NCBI GenBank assembly: GCA_958295935.1
Contig: OY282385.1
Span: forward strand, 2,025,545-2,089,544
Origin: an uncultured Dehalococcoidia bacterium
GTDB lineage: Bacteria; Chloroflexota; Dehalococcoidia; Lucifugimonadales; Lucifugimonadaceae
Direction: 5' to 3'
Length of the DNA stretch: 64,000 nt
Below, piece after piece: positions 51,733 to 61,698 of this stretch (positions are counted from its first letter, which is position 1; every line of letters begins with the position of its first letter). The notes beneath the pieces are model-generated. The model worked only from the letters and a program-made list of their open reading frames with translations. It searched no databases and had not been told where the DNA came from. The translations under genes were made by a program, and so were the position numbers.

Positions 51733-52682
51733 CAGTTTCCTCCCACGCGAACCGGCGCAAGGTGACTCGCCATGAACTCGTCGATCACCCCCGCGTGACC
51801 GACGCCCGAACCCGCGTCATGCGCGCAGTTCTCATAGGCGTAAAGCTTCTTCTCAGTCCCGCCGATCTGATCGAAGACGGCGTAACCCGTCTCAGGAGGG
51901 CACACGTCATCCCGCAGCCCGATGTTCACGATGATAGGGCACACGATCCTGTCCACGAAATTGTGGATGTCGTAGTAGTTCAACGTGTTCCTCACCGCAT
52001 GCTCACGCTCCGGGTACGCACGAAGATACTCGTTGATCTCCTCGTACGGATAAGAACGCGTCAGAGACGCCGAGTCCATCATCGAGCACAGATACGGAGC
52101 GCCCGCGGACGCCGCAGCCACACGCTCAGGGCGCATCGACGACACCAGCAAAGTGAGAGCGCCGCCCTGACTCGACCCCTGCACCCCGATGCGAGTCTCG
52201 TCCACCTCATCCAGACCCGCCAGAAAATCGAACGCTCGCAGCGCGTCCAGGTAGAAACCCCGATATCCGTAAGGGTCGCGGTCATGGATGTTGTGCACCA
52301 GCAACCCAGGGTAGCCGGGATTGAACACCGAGTTGCTCCGTAGCTTGCCCCGCGGCGCAGCCGAGAACGAAGCGTACCCCTGAAGCGCCAGGTCGTTCGG
52401 CAACTTCGGCTCGCTCACGTAACCGGGAACGTACAACATCCCAGGCAACTTCCCATCGAAATCGCGCGGACGAGCGTACCAGCCCGCTATCTCAAGCCCC
52501 CTGTAACTGTTGTAGCGGGCCTCGAACACCTCTATCTCAGGCGTCGAGCGCATGGGCATCGGTTCAAGCCGAGGCCTGAGAAGAACGCTGGCAGCCCGCC
52601 CAAGCGTATCTTCCCAGAAACTGTCGAAGTCCGCCGGTTTGACAGCGCTTGATTGGAACGCCTTCGGGTCGGAAATGGTCAT
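51732..52682 (-). CDS. Acetyl-xylan-esterase-type alpha/beta hydrolase
   Basis: AXE1-family protein with the nucleophile elbow GVQGSSQGGALTL, an acid at GLRDDVCPPET and a His at NCAHDAG. The N-terminal part (FDSFWEDTLGRA, YNSYRGLEIAGWYARP) is typical of cephalosporin-C/acetyl-xylan deacetylases. It removes acetyl groups from sugars. The likely start is the ATG at 52,682 (MTISDPKAF); the frame upstream overlaps the exporter gene's end. Confidence 0.85.
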   Translation of the reverse strand: MTISDPKAFQSSAVKPADFDSFWEDTLGRAASVLLRPRLEPMPMRSTPEIEVFEARYNSYRGLEIAGWYARPRDFDGKLPGMLYVPGYVSEPKLPNDLALQGYASFSAAPRGKLRSNSVFNPGYPGLLVHNIHDRDPYGYRGFYLDALRAFDFLAGLDEVDETRIGVQGSSQGGALTLLVSSMRPERVAAASAGAPYLCSMMDSASLTRSYPYEEINEYLRAYPEREHAVRNTLNYYDIHNFVDRIVCPIIVNIGLRDDVCPPETGYAVFDQIGGTEKKLYAYENCAHDAGSGVGHAGVIDEFMASHLAPVRVGGN

Positions 52683-52705
52683 GTAGAAACTCCTGTCACG
52701 CTCTT

Positions 52706-54205
52706 TTACTCGGTACAACGCGGGCCGTCAACCTTCTCGCCCCCTCTTGGCCGCCCTGCTCCCGATTTCATCGTCATCGCCGCAGCCGGCGCAATCGCAA
52801 AAGCGCAAAGAACCGCAGCCGCGGCGAAAAAGGCCCGGAACACCGTCAACGCCGCAGCAATCGTATCCTCCGTCACCTGGCACTGCACCTCCGGATCTGT
52901 CGGAAACACGGGCAAATGCGACACCAAATCCTCGAACCGAACCGTACCCCAAGCCGTCATTGCCGCCAATCCCAACGTCATGCCAACCATGCGAGCCACC
53001 GTCACCAGCGCCGACGCAACACCCCGGTCACCCTCCTCCACGTTGTGCAGCGCTCTCTCTGCAATCGGCGCCGCCAGCAAACCGAACCCCAAACCCGTCG
53101 CCGCCAAATGCACCGTCATCCACGGATCCGCAGCCTCCGCGCTCCAACGGGACATCAGGGAAAACCCCGCCGTCGCCAGCAAGAGCCCAATAATCGCAGG
53201 AGCGCGAGCCCCCCAGCGCTGCGTAGCCGCCCCGCCAATGAGCGCCCCTGCCCCTATGGCCGCCGTCATTCGCAGCAGCAGCAGACCGCCCTCGAGCGGA
53301 GACGCCGACAGAACCGCGTTGGCAGTCAACGGCACCGTTATCATGCCGATGATCAGCGCAGACCCAATCAGCACGTGAGCCATCCCCGCGGAAGCGAAAT
53401 TCAACCGCGACAACAAGCCCCTGGGTATCAGCGGATCTACGACTCGACGGTGCCTGTAGATCAAAAGAGTGCCGGAAGCGCACGCACCGGCCAGATAGGC
53501 CCCCATCAACCCGTCCGGCTCGCCGATGCGCATCAACCCAAGCGTCGTAAGGCTCAGCAACCCCGCAAACAACGCCCCGCTCACCAGATCCACCCCGGCG
53601 CGGCGCTTGCGGCCAACCGGCATCCACCAGGAAAGCGCGGCAACCCCCATTACCGGCGGGATATTCAGCCAGAACGCCCACTCCCACGACAGCGCCTGCG
53701 TGATCGCTCCTCCCCACAGAGGCCCCATAACCCCGCCGGCCTCCGCGCTCGCTCCTATCAGTCCGTAGGCCACCGCGCGGTTGGCAGTCGCAGGAAGAAG
53801 ACCCGCACTCGCTATCGCAATCGGTATGAGCGCCCCGCCGCCGGCCGCCTGGAACACACGCGCACCCACCATCCAGGAAAATTGAGGATCCATGCCCAGC
53901 CGCTCAGGCACGACGGCGCTCAGAGCGACCGCAACCGAGCCCAGAGCGAAAACCGACAGAGCTCCAATGAACGCCGACCGGTAGCCGAAGCGGTCCGCAA
54001 TTCGACCCATCAGCGGCATCGCAGCCGTGAAGCCAATCAGGTAACCCGTAACGGCCCACGACGCCCGACCCAGTTCCGAAGACCCAAGCCTGAAGTCAGC
54101 CATTATCTCCGGCAACACCGTGACGATCACCGTCTGATCGTCCGCGGCAAGGAACACCCCGGCACAGAGCGGCAGAATCCGCGCGTATGGCCAGATGGAT
54201 CCCAA
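52706..54205 (-). CDS. MFS exporter, DHA2 (EmrB/QacA) type
   Basis: A 499-residue membrane protein with about 14 helices. The N-terminal half has the family's DDQTVIVTVLPEIMADF in place of the more usual LDxTIVNVALP, and GYLIGFTAAMPLMGRIADRFGYR (motif A). Members are drug/proton antiporters. It is upstream of the esterase genes in the same direction, with a 23-base gap to the preferred esterase start, so co-transcription is likely. Confidence 0.85.
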   Translation of the reverse strand: MGSIWPYARILPLCAGVFLAADDQTVIVTVLPEIMADFRLGSSELGRASWAVTGYLIGFTAAMPLMGRIADRFGYRSAFIGALSVFALGSVAVALSAVVPERLGMDPQFSWMVGARVFQAAGGGALIPIAIASAGLLPATANRAVAYGLIGASAEAGGVMGPLWGGAITQALSWEWAFWLNIPPVMGVAALSWWMPVGRKRRAGVDLVSGALFAGLLSLTTLGLMRIGEPDGLMGAYLAGACASGTLLIYRHRRVVDPLIPRGLLSRLNFASAGMAHVLIGSALIIGMITVPLTANAVLSASPLEGGLLLLRMTAAIGAGALIGGAATQRWGARAPAIIGLLLATAGFSLMSRWSAEAADPWMTVHLAATGLGFGLLAAPIAERALHNVEEGDRGVASALVTVARMVGMTLGLAAMTAWGTVRFEDLVSHLPVFPTDPEVQCQVTEDTIAAALTVFRAFFAAAAVLCAFAIAPAAAMTMKSGAGRPRGGEKVDGPRCTE

Positions 54206-54400
54206 CAGACCCTATATCGCGCTCAGACCGGACCGGATCATCTAATTCCCTACTCTCTAAATCCCCAAACCCGGGCGCGGAAGCAAAGAAGCCTCGCCGC
54301 CGTCGCCGTCCCGCCTATGATTCCCGCACCCTTCAATCCTGCAAATCCTGACTCCGGCAGACCAACCGCCCCGGCGATTCCTTGCGCCTGGCGCGGGACT

Positions 54401-55174
54401 CTACGTCGGAGGCTCGATCACTATCTCGGAATTGAGGTCCGTGATCTCGATTACACGGACCGCGTCCGGCCCGTCGGCTTCTTGGATCTGACCGGAAATA
54501 CGCACCCTCTTCAGCGCAAAGGTATCCGCGTCCAGCCTGATCTCCAGTTCCAGATCGTTCGTATCGACCACCTCGCCCACCAGATCGCTCAACGCATACG
54601 CGCTGATAGCCGCGTTCAAGACCACAGCTCCGCCCGCAACGGGAACGGACGCATACTCTATGTCCCGCACGAGCCCCAATATGTTTGCAACCAGGCTAGA
54701 GGGATCGAAAAATGCGAACAGGCTATCTCCTGCCGACGTATCCACCCATTCGCCGGTCAGCGGGTTCGTAACCCAGGCATCATCGCCTATCGCCACAGCC
54801 TCGACCTCTACGAACAACCGGCCCATGCTGGTATCTGCCGATATCGCCAAACTGTCCGGTGACACAAACGCGCCTCTCGCCTCGTCCAGCACAAGACCCC
54901 CCACCAGATTCGTCTCGCCCACCGGGTGGGTAAGCGCAAATCGAAACGAACTCGCCTGTCCCATGATCGCCGCCGCACGCGCTATCGCCTCCGAGGCGCC
55001 GATAGGCACAGGCGTAGGCGTGGGCGTAGGAGCAGCCTCACCGGCACAGGACGCCAGAAGAAGCGACCACAAACCCGCCGCAAGGACGCACGCCGCCTTG
55101 AAGCCCCTTGCGCAGGCAGAAGATACACCCACCGCCGGTAAGCGCTTCACCGACCCGGAAAATCGCACGTGCAC
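54401..55174 (-). CDS. LppX/LprG-like lipoprotein
   Basis: The protein has a signal peptide ending LLLASC (lipobox), a Thr/Pro spacer, and a LppX_LprAFG-type domain with SSFRFALTHPVG, LVGGLVLDEARG and a beta-rich end (VIEITDLNSEIVIEPP). Such lipoproteins bind lipids at the membrane. The start is set near 55,174 (GTG) because the frame further upstream overlaps the anti-sigma gene and reads as its antisense; another GTG at 55,168 is possible. Confidence 0.7.
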   Translation of the reverse strand: MHVRFSGSVKRLPAVGVSSACARGFKAACVLAAGLWSLLLASCAGEAAPTPTPTPVPIGASEAIARAAAIMGQASSFRFALTHPVGETNLVGGLVLDEARGAFVSPDSLAISADTSMGRLFVEVEAVAIGDDAWVTNPLTGEWVDTSAGDSLFAFFDPSSLVANILGLVRDIEYASVPVAGGAVVLNAAISAYALSDLVGEVVDTNDLELEIRLDADTFALKRVRISGQIQEADGPDAVRVIEITDLNSEIVIEPPT

Positions 55175-55299
55175 TTGCCAATCCTTGCAGCGCTGCCTGC
55201 GCCGCTCATGTCCCGCAGGATCCCGCCCCGCTACCATGCCCGCGGCCGAGGAACTTGGTAACCGCTCTGCATCGGCGGAGGAAGAAACGCCGCCGCTCG

Positions 55300-56283
55300 C
55301 TAGCGAGACTCTGTTCCCAGCACATGGTAACTGCTCGGCGCCAGAGAGTTCTGCCCCGTCTCCACGGTTACCACGGCCCCATCGTACGAAAATATGTTGC
55401 CGCTGAACGTGAATGGAACGCGCGCGGCACCGGCCTCGTTCACCTGGAAGCTGACCACAGGCGTCATCTCCTCGCCGGAAGTCAACCACAACTGGTACAC
55501 CCTCTCCGGCTGGAGTTGGGTGAGACCGGCCACCATGAGAGCCGCCTCCTGAGTGTCCTGCTTCACCACGATAGTCGCATGAGCCTTCGGCGCAGAAACG
55601 CCCCCCGTAAGCCAGTCCGCGGCCTGCCAGGAACGGTTAGCGGACACGTAAGTCAACCACATCTGATCGCGCAGGGCATTCTGCAGAGCCTCGTTGGTCT
55701 GTCGAAGATTGGAAATCTCAGCCTCACGCTGGCCGCTCTCGATCTCATTCGAAGCAAACTCACTCTGGAAACTTGCCAAACTCTGCTCGATCTCCGCCAT
55801 CAACGCCTTCTCTGTTATCAGTTCAGACCCCAGCGAATCCACCTCCCCCACCAGCCTCTCAGTTTCCTGTTGAAGGTTGGAAGTCTGGATCCCAAAGAAC
55901 CCGGCCAGAGCCGCCGCAGCGATCAACGCCGCTACCGCTGACGCCAACGCCAACCGGGCAGGTCTGAACAAGCCCCGTATTCGCTCCCACGCGTCAGGCT
56001 GAAGGCTCGGCCTCCGTTCACCCAATCCATCCACGGTATTGATCGGCCCATCGCGCCCCGCGACCGCCATGACGCGCCCCCTCATTCCGGGGGGCATTTC
56101 TACCGCGGGCAGCAACGCACCCAGAGACTCCGCGCCTTCCAACAACTCGCGCAGCTCAGACCTCGCCTCCGCGGACTCCGCGAGCAGCGCCTCGACCGCC
56201 GCGCGCTCGTCCTCGTCCAGCGCATTCAGCGCAAACGCCGCAAGGTCCTCGAAGGAGGAATCCCGGATGTCACCCGATTTCAT
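55300..56283 (-). CDS. Anti-sigma factor, RskA-like
   Basis: N-terminal anti-sigma domain (residues 1-70: DLAAFALNALDEDERAAVEAL), one membrane helix (about 112-134), a coiled coil (about 137-195) and a C-terminal RskA domain (VYQLWLTSGEEMTPVVSF...GAVVTVE). It holds the ECF sigma factor encoded just upstream and releases it on a signal received outside the membrane. The preferred start is the ATG at 56,283, which overlaps the sigma gene by 14 bases. Confidence 0.9.
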   Translation of the reverse strand: MKSGDIRDSSFEDLAAFALNALDEDERAAVEALLAESAEARSELRELLEGAESLGALLPAVEMPPGMRGRVMAVAGRDGPINTVDGLGERRPSLQPDAWERIRGLFRPARLALASAVAALIAAAALAGFFGIQTSNLQQETERLVGEVDSLGSELITEKALMAEIEQSLASFQSEFASNEIESGQREAEISNLRQTNEALQNALRDQMWLTYVSANRSWQAADWLTGGVSAPKAHATIVVKQDTQEAALMVAGLTQLQPERVYQLWLTSGEEMTPVVSFQVNEAGAARVPFTFSGNIFSYDGAVVTVETGQNSLAPSSYHVLGTESR

Positions 56284-56857
56284 GATTCGCAAGGCCTACT
56301 CGGGGCTCCAGAGCCGTCCGCAGCTTCTTCAACGCAAGGCGCATCCTCGTTTTCACAGTCCCCAGCGGCTGCTCCAGCTTCCGCGCAATCTCAACCTGCG
56401 TCAGACCATGGAAGTACGCAAGAGCAACCACCGCGCGCTGCGGAGGAGGCAGAGTATCCAGCGCGTTTCTAACCATCGCGTACTCGCTTTGCGCCACCGC
56501 CCACTCGTCCGGCGAGGAGTCGTCCGATGAAATATCGAGGTGCGCGTCTATGTCGTCGCTGTACGTACCCCCGTAGCGGCGGCGGCGGCGAAGCTCGTCG
56601 ATCGCGCGGTTATGCGCAATGCTGAACAGCCAGGTCGTAAACCGGCCCTTGCCAGGGTTGTAGCTCGCGCTCCTGCGCCAGATGCTGAGGAATACGTCCT
56701 GAGTCACCTCTTCGCACGAAATCGGATCATTTAATATCCGGGCACCCAGAGCGAAAACCCTGCGCCCATACCGGTCATATAGAGCCGACAAAGCCGCTGC
56801 GTCCCTCTCGGTAACCCGCTCCAGCAAGTCCAGGTCTGAAAGATCCTCGTAATTCAC
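56270..56857 (-). CDS. ECF sigma factor, SigK-like
   Basis: The 195-residue protein has region 2 (VTQDVFLSIWRRSASYN...RFTTWLFSIAHNRAIDELRR) and region 4 (LPPPQRAVVALAYFHGLTQVEIARKLEQ), the layout of group-4 sigma factors. It directs RNA polymerase to a stress regulon. It is cotranscribed and overlaps with its RskA-type anti-sigma factor. Confidence 0.93.
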   Translation of the reverse strand: MNYEDLSDLDLLERVTERDAAALSALYDRYGRRVFALGARILNDPISCEEVTQDVFLSIWRRSASYNPGKGRFTTWLFSIAHNRAIDELRRRRRYGGTYSDDIDAHLDISSDDSSPDEWAVAQSEYAMVRNALDTLPPPQRAVVALAYFHGLTQVEIARKLEQPLGTVKTRMRLALKKLRTALEPRVGLANHEIG

Positions 56858-57021
56858 CTGCCGCCCTTTACCCCGAATGGGCCCGCTTGTAGAGCGCCGG
56901 TCAACGACCCGCGACGCATCGCATCGCAGCCGCCAACAGCACGATCAAGCGTATCAGGCCGACCTTCCCGTATTACGCAAAAAGCCGCAGCGCGGATTTG
57001 GAAAGGGCCGGATCAGAAGGA

Positions 57022-57873
57022 TCAGACGCCCTTGTTCATAGCCCTGAGCTGGTTCAGCGCGTTCTCAGCCCGGCTAGTGTCCGCGTTCGATGGCGCACGC
57101 TCCAGGAGAGCCTCGAAAGAGTTCACCGCGTTCGAGTACTCACCAACCTCAGCCTGCAACCGCCCAAGATCGCTCAGATTGCGCCAGTCCTGAGGATCCA
57201 GCAACTGGATCCTCTCCGCACACTTCAGAGCGCGGGTGAAGTCTCTCTTCTTGCCATAAGCCAGCTTCAGGTTCGTAAGCAGACGCCGGAGAGTACTACG
57301 CTCGTCACACACCGGCAGCAGGCGCTTCGCCAGAACGTCGCGCCGCACCTTCGGCGCAGGGTTGCCGCGAAGAGCCAGTGCAAGACACTCTCGGCGAGAT
57401 AGGAGACCGCCGTTGTTGAAAGGATCTATGAAGATCTCAGAGGAACCTTGCCCGGCAGCCAGCAGATAGTGGCCCTGCATACCGATCCCCCTGAGACGGT
57501 ATCCCAACCGCTTGGCCGCCTCGGAATAGATTATCGAAAGAGTTATGGGGATGCCCTTCTTGCTGTCGATCACGTGGTTCAGAAGAGAGTTCCGGGGGTC
57601 ATAGTAGCTCTCCCCGTTGCCCCGAAAACCTTCCCTCTCATACAGCACTTCGTTGATCGAATGAATAGCGTCGTAAACGGTATGACGCCCCGGCAGCCGC
57701 TTGCGGGCACGGCGTGCAAGCAAACCTATGTGGCCCAGATAGGCCACCACGTCGAGACCAGGCTCCTCCTCCGCTGCAGCGTAGAGCGCAGCGCGAGCCA
57801 GGCTGATCTCGCCGTCAGGGGCGGAAATCGAGGATATGAACCGTTCCCGGGGCGAAAGAACTGGATCGGACAA
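57022..57873 (-). CDS. SirB1/transglutaminase-like protein with TPR repeats
   Basis: The 283-residue protein has a transglutaminase-like core (SYYDPRNSLLNHVIDSKKGIPITLSIIYSEAAKRLG and RGIGMQGHYLL) and tetratricopeptide-like repeats near the C-terminus (LKCAERIQLLDPQDWRNLSDLGRLQAEVGEY). The core Cys of true transglutaminases is not seen. The family is widespread but its function is unclear. Confidence 0.8.
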   Translation of the reverse strand: MSDPVLSPRERFISSISAPDGEISLARAALYAAAEEEPGLDVVAYLGHIGLLARRARKRLPGRHTVYDAIHSINEVLYEREGFRGNGESYYDPRNSLLNHVIDSKKGIPITLSIIYSEAAKRLGYRLRGIGMQGHYLLAAGQGSSEIFIDPFNNGGLLSRRECLALALRGNPAPKVRRDVLAKRLLPVCDERSTLRRLLTNLKLAYGKKRDFTRALKCAERIQLLDPQDWRNLSDLGRLQAEVGEYSNAVNSFEALLERAPSNADTSRAENALNQLRAMNKGV

Positions 57874-58140
57874 GGCTTTTCACCGTATGAACCAGGGCGC
57901 CGTGTGCACGGGCTCCCGCCGAAACTTGCTGGAAGTGCGGCGCATTCTATCCCCAGTCGGCGCAACCGGCAAATCGCAAGGCGCAGATCCCCGCTTGACA
58001 CCCCAACCGGCCCCTGCCAGACTCGCCCCAACTTTCGGCAACTTTGGCCGGTTACACTCACAGATCCATAGGGACTCGCCGACCCCAGACCGGGAAAGAC
58101 CGGGCTGAGCCAAAGACACGCAGCCGAGCCGCAAGTAGAG
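57874..58140. other. Divergent leader region
   Basis: Between the SirB1-like gene and the riboswitch this stretch has no recognisable gene and must contain the plus-strand thi promoter. Confidence 0.4.
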
Positions 58141-58233
58141 ACAGCGGGGGAGCCCGGAGAGCCGGGCTGAGAGGGCAGACTGCAACCCTGCCGACCCCTG
58201 AACCTGATCTGGGTAATGCCAGCGGAGGGAAAC
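58141..58233 (+). promoter_or_regulatory. TPP riboswitch (THI element)
   Basis: The hallmarks are in order: GGGGGAGCCC, GGGCTGAGAGGG, an internal variable stem, GACCCCTGAACCTGATCTGG and GTAATGCCAGCGGAGGGA. It ends 22 bases before the transporter ATG, which suits control of translation. It senses thiamin pyrophosphate and shuts the operon when TPP is plentiful. Confidence 0.93.
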
Positions 58234-58254
58234 GTTTGACCGCCGCACGTCAAC

Positions 58255-59076
58255 ATGACGGTTCGCCCCCGCGCCTGGCGCGAGAGCATGACCCCATGGA
58301 CGTCCCCCCCCCTCCTCGACGTGCGCGGACTGGCCAAGTCCTATCCACCCAGACGGCGAGGAGAAGCCCCCCTCCACGTCCTCGAAAACGTGAACTTCTC
58401 CGTCCGGGAAGGGGAATTCATAGCCGTCATAGGACCAAGCGGGTCGGGCAAGAGCACCCTGCTAAACGTCATCGCCGGCCTGGAATCCCCCTCCGCAGGC
58501 GCCGTCGCCATCGAAGGAGACCCCCAGCTCGAAAGACTCGGCCGAATTGCGTACATGCACCAGCAGGACCTGCTACTCCCCTGGCGCACAGTGCTCGAAA
58601 ACGGAAGAATCGGCCTTGAGCTACAGGGCGAGGCGAAGCAAGAGGCAAACCGAAAGACCGCCGCCCTTGCTGAACGATTCGGTCTGACCGACGTACTCGA
58701 TCAACGTCCCTGGCAGCTCTCAGGCGGAATGCGCCAACGCGCGGCCCTGCTTAGGGCCACGCTGCCGGAAAGACGAGTACTCCTGCTCGACGAACCATTC
58801 GGAGCGCTCGACGCCATCACACGCTCCGCACTTCAGGCCTGGCTAACAAGCGTGCTCGACCGACAGAAGACCGCGGTGATACTCGTAACCCACGACGTCG
58901 AAGAAGCGATCCTGCTCAGCGACAGAGTGCTTGTACTCCGCGGCCAACCCGGCGCAATCGCCGCCCAGTTCCACGTACCCCTCCCGCGCCCGCGCAGCCA
59001 GGCCGCCGCGGCCGACCCCCCCTTCATAGCCCTCAAGAGCGCCCTGATCCACTCGCTGCAAGCCCCCTGGCAATGA
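58255..59076 (+). CDS. ABC transporter ATP-binding protein for a thiamin precursor (ThiZ-like)
   Basis: The 273-residue ATPase has Walker [13 protein letters not shown], the signature [15 protein letters not shown], Walker [12 protein letters not shown] and the H-loop [10 protein letters not shown], of the nitrate/taurine/thiamin family. The TPP riboswitch in front assigns it to thiamin-pyrimidine (HMP) uptake. The ATG at 58,255 is possible, but an ATG at 58,288 starts closer to the conserved region. It overlaps the permease gene by 4 bases. Confidence 0.88.
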   Translation: MTVRPRAWRESMTPWTSPPLLDVRGLAKSYPPRRRGEAPLHVLENVNFSVREGEFIAVIGPSGSGKSTLLNVIAGLESPSAGAVAIEGDPQLERLGRIAYMHQQDLLLPWRTVLENGRIGLELQGEAKQEANRKTAALAERFGLTDVLDQRPWQLSGGMRQRAALLRATLPERRVLLLDEPFGALDAITRSALQAWLTSVLDRQKTAVILVTHDVEEAILLSDRVLVLRGQPGAIAAQFHVPLPRPRSQAAAADPPFIALKSALIHSLQAPWQ

Positions 59077-59879
59077 CCCCCCCCGAACTGCACGACCACA
59101 CCCGTTCGCCCAGGGTCTACCTTGGCCTCATCCGTGACTGGACGCCTCCGGCCCTGCTCGCCGCCGCGGCAATAGCGCTATGGGAAGGCCTCGTCTGGAT
59201 GCTAGACGTACAGCGCTGGCTCCTGCCCGCGCCAAGCGTCATCGTCCGAGAACTGGTCTCCTCCGGAGGATTGCTCATCGACCACGCCGCTACCACCCTG
59301 ACCGAGGTGCTGTTGGGCTTCGCTCTCGCAGCCGCAGCCGGAATCCTTCTCGCAGCCGCCGTAGCCTCATCGAGGCTCCTCGAACGCTCCATATACCCAT
59401 TCATCATAGCTTCACAAACCATCCCATACATCGCCATCGCTCCCCTCCTACTGGTATGGGTCGGGCCGGAGATAACCTCCAAGGTCATAGTCGTAGCCCT
59501 AATATCGTTCTTTCCGATAGTCGTAAACCTCGTCGACGGCCTACGCTCCACCGACCGCGAGGTCGTAGACGTGCTGCGGACGCTCGGCGCAAACCGCGCG
59601 CAACTATTCCTCAAGCTGCACGTACACGCAGCCGTACCCTACTTCATGTCCGGCCTGAAGGTCGCCGCCGTCACGTCCGTCATAGGCGCCGTGGTCGGAG
59701 AGTGGGTCGGCGCTCAGGCCGGGCTGGGATGGCTAATGAAAGTCTCCGGCCCGCAATTCCAGACCCCAAGAGTATTCGCAGCCATAGTCGTCCTCTCCGC
59801 CATCGCCATAATCCTCTTCCTCGTCATCGCAGGAATCGAAAAATGGTTGCTGCGGAGATACCGCAGAAACAGCCGATAA
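59073..59879 (+). CDS. ABC transporter permease for a thiamin precursor (ThiX-like)
   Basis: A BPD_transp_1 membrane protein of 268 residues with about six helices and the EAA-type loop (EVVDVLRTLGANRAQLFLKLHVHAAVPYFMSGLKVA). It forms the channel of the transporter with the upstream ATPase. No substrate-binding protein (ThiY) gene follows; the next gene is convergent pntB. Confidence 0.87.
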   Translation: MTPPELHDHTRSPRVYLGLIRDWTPPALLAAAAIALWEGLVWMLDVQRWLLPAPSVIVRELVSSGGLLIDHAATTLTEVLLGFALAAAAGILLAAAVASSRLLERSIYPFIIASQTIPYIAIAPLLLVWVGPEITSKVIVVALISFFPIVVNLVDGLRSTDREVVDVLRTLGANRAQLFLKLHVHAAVPYFMSGLKVAAVTSVIGAVVGEWVGAQAGLGWLMKVSGPQFQTPRVFAAIVVLSAIAIILFLVIAGIEKWLLRRYRRNSR

Positions 59880-59884
59880 GCCGC

Positions 59885-61327
59885 CTACAGCTCCTTCACC
59901 TCTCCCGTCATAGCCTGAACAGACTCCTTGGCGTCACCGAACAACATCATCGTCTTGTCCAGGTGGAAGAGATGGTTCTCAACCCCCGCGAAACCGGTCG
60001 CCATAGACCGCTTGAGCACCAGAACCGACTGCGCCCGATCTGCATTCAGAATAGGCATCCCGAATATCGGGCTCGAACTATCATTGCGAGCCGCCGGGTT
60101 CACCACGTCGTTCGCCCCCACCACCACCGCAACGTCCGCACGATCAAACTCGCTGTTTATCTCGTCCAGGTCATAAAGCTCGTCATAGGGAACGTTGGCC
60201 TCGGCAAGCAAAACGTTCATGTGACCGGGCATACGCCCCGCAACCGGATGGATCGCGTACTTAACCTCGATGTTCCTGGACTTCAGCAGATCCGCCAACT
60301 CACGCACGCTGTGCTGAGCCTGCGCCACGGCCAGCCCGTAGCCAGGTACGAAGATCACCAGGCGGGCATAGCCCAGCACAGTAGCCGCATCGTCGGCATT
60401 CACCGCGCGAACAGGCTTCTGCTCGCCATCGCCCCCGCCAGTCGCCTCCTCAGCCCCAAAACCCCCAAGCATCACGTTGGCAAGCGAGCGGTTCATAGCA
60501 CGCGTCATGATCCGGGTAAGGATCAGACCGGAAGCGCCCACCAGAGAACCCGCCACGATGAGAACCTGGTTGTCCAGCACGAAACCCGCCGCCGCCGCCG
60601 CCAGACCGGAATACGAATTGAGCAACGCAATCACCACCGGCATGTCCGCCCCGCCAATTGGTATCACCAGCAGCACGCCCAACGTCAGAGCCAGCGCCGC
60701 CATGATCAGGAAGATCCACTCCCCCTGGCTCAGACCGCTAAAGACAGCCCCCGCAGCATCCGACGTGAACTCCACCACCAGGAATCCCGCAAGACCCAGC
60801 GCGCCGCCCAGCAGGATCGCATTGATCACGTTGCGGAACGGGATCAGCGTAGGACGGGAACCCACCAGGCCCTGTAATTTGCCGAACGCGATGAAACTGC
60901 CCGTCAGCGTGACCGCCCCGATTATCGTCGAGGCCATGATCGTGACGACCGTCACCGAATCCTGCACCGGAGGCGTCCGGTTCAGATAGAACAACTCCGC
61001 AGCCGCAACGAGGGCAGACGCTCCGCCCCCAAAACCATTGAAAACCGCAACCATCTGCGGCATCGCCGTCATCTGCACTCGCCTGGCCAGATAAGCCCCG
61101 GCCAATGAGCCGACCGCAAAGCCTATGATCATCCCCTCGACGCCGATGATCTCCTCGTTGACCAGCGTAAAGACCACGGCCAGCAACATACCCAGCGCAG
61201 ATAGAACGTTGCCTGAACGAGCAGTCGCAGGGGAACGCAGCCTGATCAGACCCAGGATGAACAGAGCGCCCGAAATTATGTACACGCCTTCCGTCAGATT
61301 CGACAGAACCACGGACTCCATCATCAA
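59885..61327 (-). CDS. pntB: NAD(P) transhydrogenase beta subunit
   Basis: The 480-residue protein has about nine membrane helices (residues 1-270) and a C-terminal NADP-binding domain (VIFVPGYGLAVAQAQHSVRELADLL, DVAVVVGANDVVNPAARND). With the two alpha subunits it uses the proton gradient to reduce NADP+ with NADH. Its start overlaps the stop of the upstream small subunit gene by 4 bases. Confidence 0.95.
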   Translation of the reverse strand: MMMESVVLSNLTEGVYIISGALFILGLIRLRSPATARSGNVLSALGMLLAVVFTLVNEEIIGVEGMIIGFAVGSLAGAYLARRVQMTAMPQMVAVFNGFGGGASALVAAAELFYLNRTPPVQDSVTVVTIMASTIIGAVTLTGSFIAFGKLQGLVGSRPTLIPFRNVINAILLGGALGLAGFLVVEFTSDAAGAVFSGLSQGEWIFLIMAALALTLGVLLVIPIGGADMPVVIALLNSYSGLAAAAAGFVLDNQVLIVAGSLVGASGLILTRIMTRAMNRSLANVMLGGFGAEEATGGGDGEQKPVRAVNADDAATVLGYARLVIFVPGYGLAVAQAQHSVRELADLLKSRNIEVKYAIHPVAGRMPGHMNVLLAEANVPYDELYDLDEINSEFDRADVAVVVGANDVVNPAARNDSSSPIFGMPILNADRAQSVLVLKRSMATGFAGVENHLFHLDKTMMLFGDAKESVQAMTGEVKEL

Positions 61328-61620
61328 CCCCGGTCCTCGTCACTACGGCGGAACATACGCAGCATACGGTCCGTCACCAGATACCCCCCCACTACGTTCA
61401 TCGTTGCCAGAGCGACCGACAGCGTACCCAACACCAAACCCACCATACCCCCCTCGCGCACCGCCACTATCAGCGCCCCCACGATCACTATCCCGGAAAT
61501 GGCGTTGCTGCCAGACATCAGAGGCGTGTGAAGCGTAGGCGGCACCTTCGTAATCACCGAGTACCCCACAAACGTGGCCAGCGTGAACACCGTCAACGAT
61601 ACGAGAAGCTCTTCAATCAT
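61324..61620 (-). CDS. pntAB: NAD(P) transhydrogenase alpha subunit 2 (membrane part)
   Basis: The 98-residue protein has three membrane segments and the motif PPTLHTPLMSGSNAISGIVIVGAL, which belongs to the separate alpha-2 subunit of the three-gene Pnt type. It lies between pntA-1 and pntB in the same operon. Confidence 0.93.
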   Translation of the reverse strand: MIEELLVSLTVFTLATFVGYSVITKVPPTLHTPLMSGSNAISGIVIVGALIVAVREGGMVGLVLGTLSVALATMNVVGGYLVTDRMLRMFRRSDEDRG

Positions 61621-61698
61621 CTTCCTTGACCATTCGCCAGACCCCGACGGTCAGCCCTCCAAAGCCCTCTGAAACTCGCCGCGCCCATGATGCCGACG

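Noticed and set aside
52653-54862. Plus-strand frames of 240-740 codons opposite the exporter and esterase genes
   Set aside because: They are Arg/Pro/His-rich antisense readings of well-recognised minus-strand genes.
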